From positions 1 to 7,621 of the forward strand of contig JAQTMA010000195.1 of NCBI GenBank assembly GCA_028714615.1: DNA of 7,621 bases, in the 5' to 3' direction. The position numbers and the translations under genes were made by a program. Numbering within the stretch: the first letter of the stretch is position 1; the number at the start of each line of letters is the position of its first letter. The notes under the pieces were generated by a model that was not told the DNA's origin, ran no database searches, and worked only from the letters and a program-made list of their open reading frames with translations. This DNA comes from Anaerolineaceae bacterium (GTDB taxonomy: Bacteria; Chloroflexota; Anaerolineae; Anaerolineales; Anaerolineaceae). Below, piece by piece: positions 6,396-7,621 of the stretch.

Positions 6396-7621
6396 TGAAC
6401 GTTTCCTACTTTATAAATGACCAGGTGACTGGAGCCCAAATCCTTCTTGAAGAATTCGTTGATCGTTCCCGTCCGGACCATCTCCGCGAACTTGTTCAAT
6501 CCATCCCCTGGATAGTAACCTCGCTCGAGGTCGCCGAGGATAATGTATTTCACCTGGTAGCGCCGCAAGAAGGAAAGGGCTGAATTGAGATCCGTGGTTG
6601 TGTAAAAATCCTTCACCTCTGCAATGCGTTTCTCTACAATGGCGCCGTCCATCAATGAATTGTGCTGGCGAACATGCCAGCTCCATCCAACGACGGTCGG
6701 CAGCCCGGTATAGATGGAGTAGCGCGATCCCCACCGGTATTCTTCGGTCTGCCCCTCGACGATGGTCGGAGTGCCGGATACTCCCGCCTGCATGGCCCGC
6801 ATCCCGGCATAATCCGTGGCCAGGGAGAAGAGCCGGTTGTCATCATTGTAAATTGCCGAAGCAGAGGGATCCCCCGATACCGCGCCATCTCCCAGCATGT
6901 ACGCCATCCCATCCAGGGTACGAGGTGGATTGATCACATCCGGCCACCGATCGGCCAGGCGGGCGGGTGTGGCGGTAAGAGGGTAACTTACGGCGGCGAA
7001 AACCAGGATTGTTAAAGCTGCCAGCCAGCTCCATCTCCAACCCCGAGCCCATCTTCTGGAATGCTCAAGCAGCAGGACCATAGCGGCGCTGGCGGCTACG
7101 CTGAAGAATGCCCAGACCTGGATGTAGAAGTAGAACACCATGTTCGAGCGTCCGACATCGCCAGTCAGGACAATCACTTCGACCATCAGGGTAATCAACA
7201 AGGTAATTGCAAAGAAAACCAGTAGCAATCGCTTGATTGCCGGTTGGTCTCGTTGGATGAGGCGTATCACGATCCACGCGATCAAGGGGACGACCAGGAC
7301 AAAGACCTGCAAATCGGCGAACCATAGCCAGGTCAATGCCAGCAGGGCGCCAACGAAGCTCGCCAGGCGGAAACTGGACTTTCGATCGAATGCCAACCAG
7401 GCAAACGGATGGGAATACCAGAGCAAGGCAAATTCTTTCAACCAGGGGAAAGAATCCCAAACCAGGTAAGAAACGATTATGAAAAGGAACAATCCGTGCA
7501 CCGTCAGGTAATCTCCCAGTGGGGTGCGTAAGCCTTGCCACCACTGGACTGAGCTGTATGAGGTGGCAAACCATTCCCCGAAGGGGTAGTACATAAGGAT
7601 GGTCGTAATTCCCAAAATGAG
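6392..7621 (-). CDS. DUF2298 / Chlor_Arch_YYY family membrane protein, N-terminal part beyond window
   Basis: The frame is open through the right edge (CTC ATT TTG at 7621-7613), so the real start is outside and 410 codons including the stop are visible. A TTG at 7615 is in frame but internal. Counting residues from that TTG, helices lie at about 37-53, 82-99, 103-119, 129-150 and 159-184, and 197-211 leads into an exoplasmic C-terminal domain. Family signatures as I recall them: WQGLRTPLGDYLTVHGLFLF (25-44), GDVGRSNMVFYFYIQVW (152-168), TLDGMAYM (233-240), YSIYTGLPTVVGW (299-311) and YQVKYIILGDLERGYYPGDG (353-372). The biochemical function of this family is not established; its multi-helix layout and company suggest a role in polyprenyl-linked glycan transfer (inferred). 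It is the first gene of the visible run and overlaps the next by four bases. Its promoter must lie to the right of the window. Confidence 0.88.
   Translation of the reverse strand, partial: LILGITTILMYYPFGEWFATSYSSVQWWQGLRTPLGDYLTVHGLFLFIIVSYLVWDSFPWLKEFALLWYSHPFAWLAFDRKSSFRLASFVGALLALTWLWFADLQVFVLVVPLIAWIVIRLIQRDQPAIKRLLLVFFAITLLITLMVEVIVLTGDVGRSNMVFYFYIQVWAFFSVAASAAMVLLLEHSRRWARGWRWSWLAALTILVFAAVSYPLTATPARLADRWPDVINPPRTLDGMAYMLGDGAVSGDPSASAIYNDDNRLFSLATDYAGMRAMQAGVSGTPTIVEGQTEEYRWGSRYSIYTGLPTVVGWSWHVRQHNSLMDGAIVEKRIAEVKDFYTTTDLNSALSFLRRYQVKYIILGDLERGYYPGDGLNKFAEMVRTGTINEFFKKDLGSSHLVIYKVGNVQ
6404..6407 (-). promoter_or_regulatory. Shine-Dalgarno AGGA for the PA14-bearing GT-C gene
   Basis: AGGA sits eight bases before the GTG at 6395, inside the last codons of the upstream gene. 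The GTG overlaps that gene's TGA as GTGA (6395-6392). The spacing supports this GTG as the start and suggests translational coupling of the two genes. Confidence 0.7.

Noticed and set aside
6598..7015. Overlapping plus- and minus-strand ORFs of 86-117 residues.
   Set aside because: They are shadows of the DUF2298 frame, which carries the recognisable family motifs.
7613..7615. TTG as the true start of the DUF2298 gene.
   Set aside because: The frame stays open upstream to the window edge and the family has a long N-terminal membrane region, so this codon is internal.

Overview
The window reads as a stretch of a bacterial chromosome, most likely from Chloroflexota (Anaerolineae-like). The main evidence is the gene at the right edge, which has the hallmark C-terminal motifs of the DUF2298 / Chlor_Arch_YYY membrane-protein family, a family known mainly from Chloroflexota and archaea. 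Bacterial-style translation signals (Shine-Dalgarno AGGA, a GTG start, a 4-base gene overlap) favour Chloroflexota. No rRNA, tRNA, mobile element, CRISPR array or plus-strand gene is visible.

All coding lies on the minus strand, so transcription runs from right to left. (1) 7621-6392 is the 3' part of a DUF2298/YYY polytopic membrane protein, cut by the right edge. (2) 6395-3531 is complete and overlaps gene 1 by four bases (GTGA). It is a 954-residue GT-C fold glycosyltransferase (GT39/PMT-like) with an intact acidic Asp-Glu pair in its first large loop and a C-terminal PA14 domain, preceded by a probable degenerate PA14-like unit. (3) After a 91-base gap, 3439-1 is one uninterrupted frame of 1146 codons that runs off the left edge. 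It has no stop codon in the window, so a search for closed ORFs misses it and leaves nearly half the window looking empty. It encodes a very large membrane protein with one complete GT-C-like module and the start of a second, joined by a linker with extra membrane segments.

The three genes look like one surface-glycosylation unit. All three proteins are polytopic membrane proteins. Two of them resemble enzymes that take sugar from a polyprenyl-phosphate carrier and transfer it on the outer face of the membrane. PA14 domains often bind carbohydrate, so the one on gene 2 may hold the glycan or acceptor near the active site. Substrates cannot be read from the sequence. Sampled base composition falls along the direction of transcription, with gene 3 more AT-rich than gene 1.

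The most notable item is the tandem GT-C protein. Its two first-loop motifs, 921 residues apart, share a pattern in which the usual Asp-Glu has become Gly-Asp-Ile or Gly-Asp-Met.
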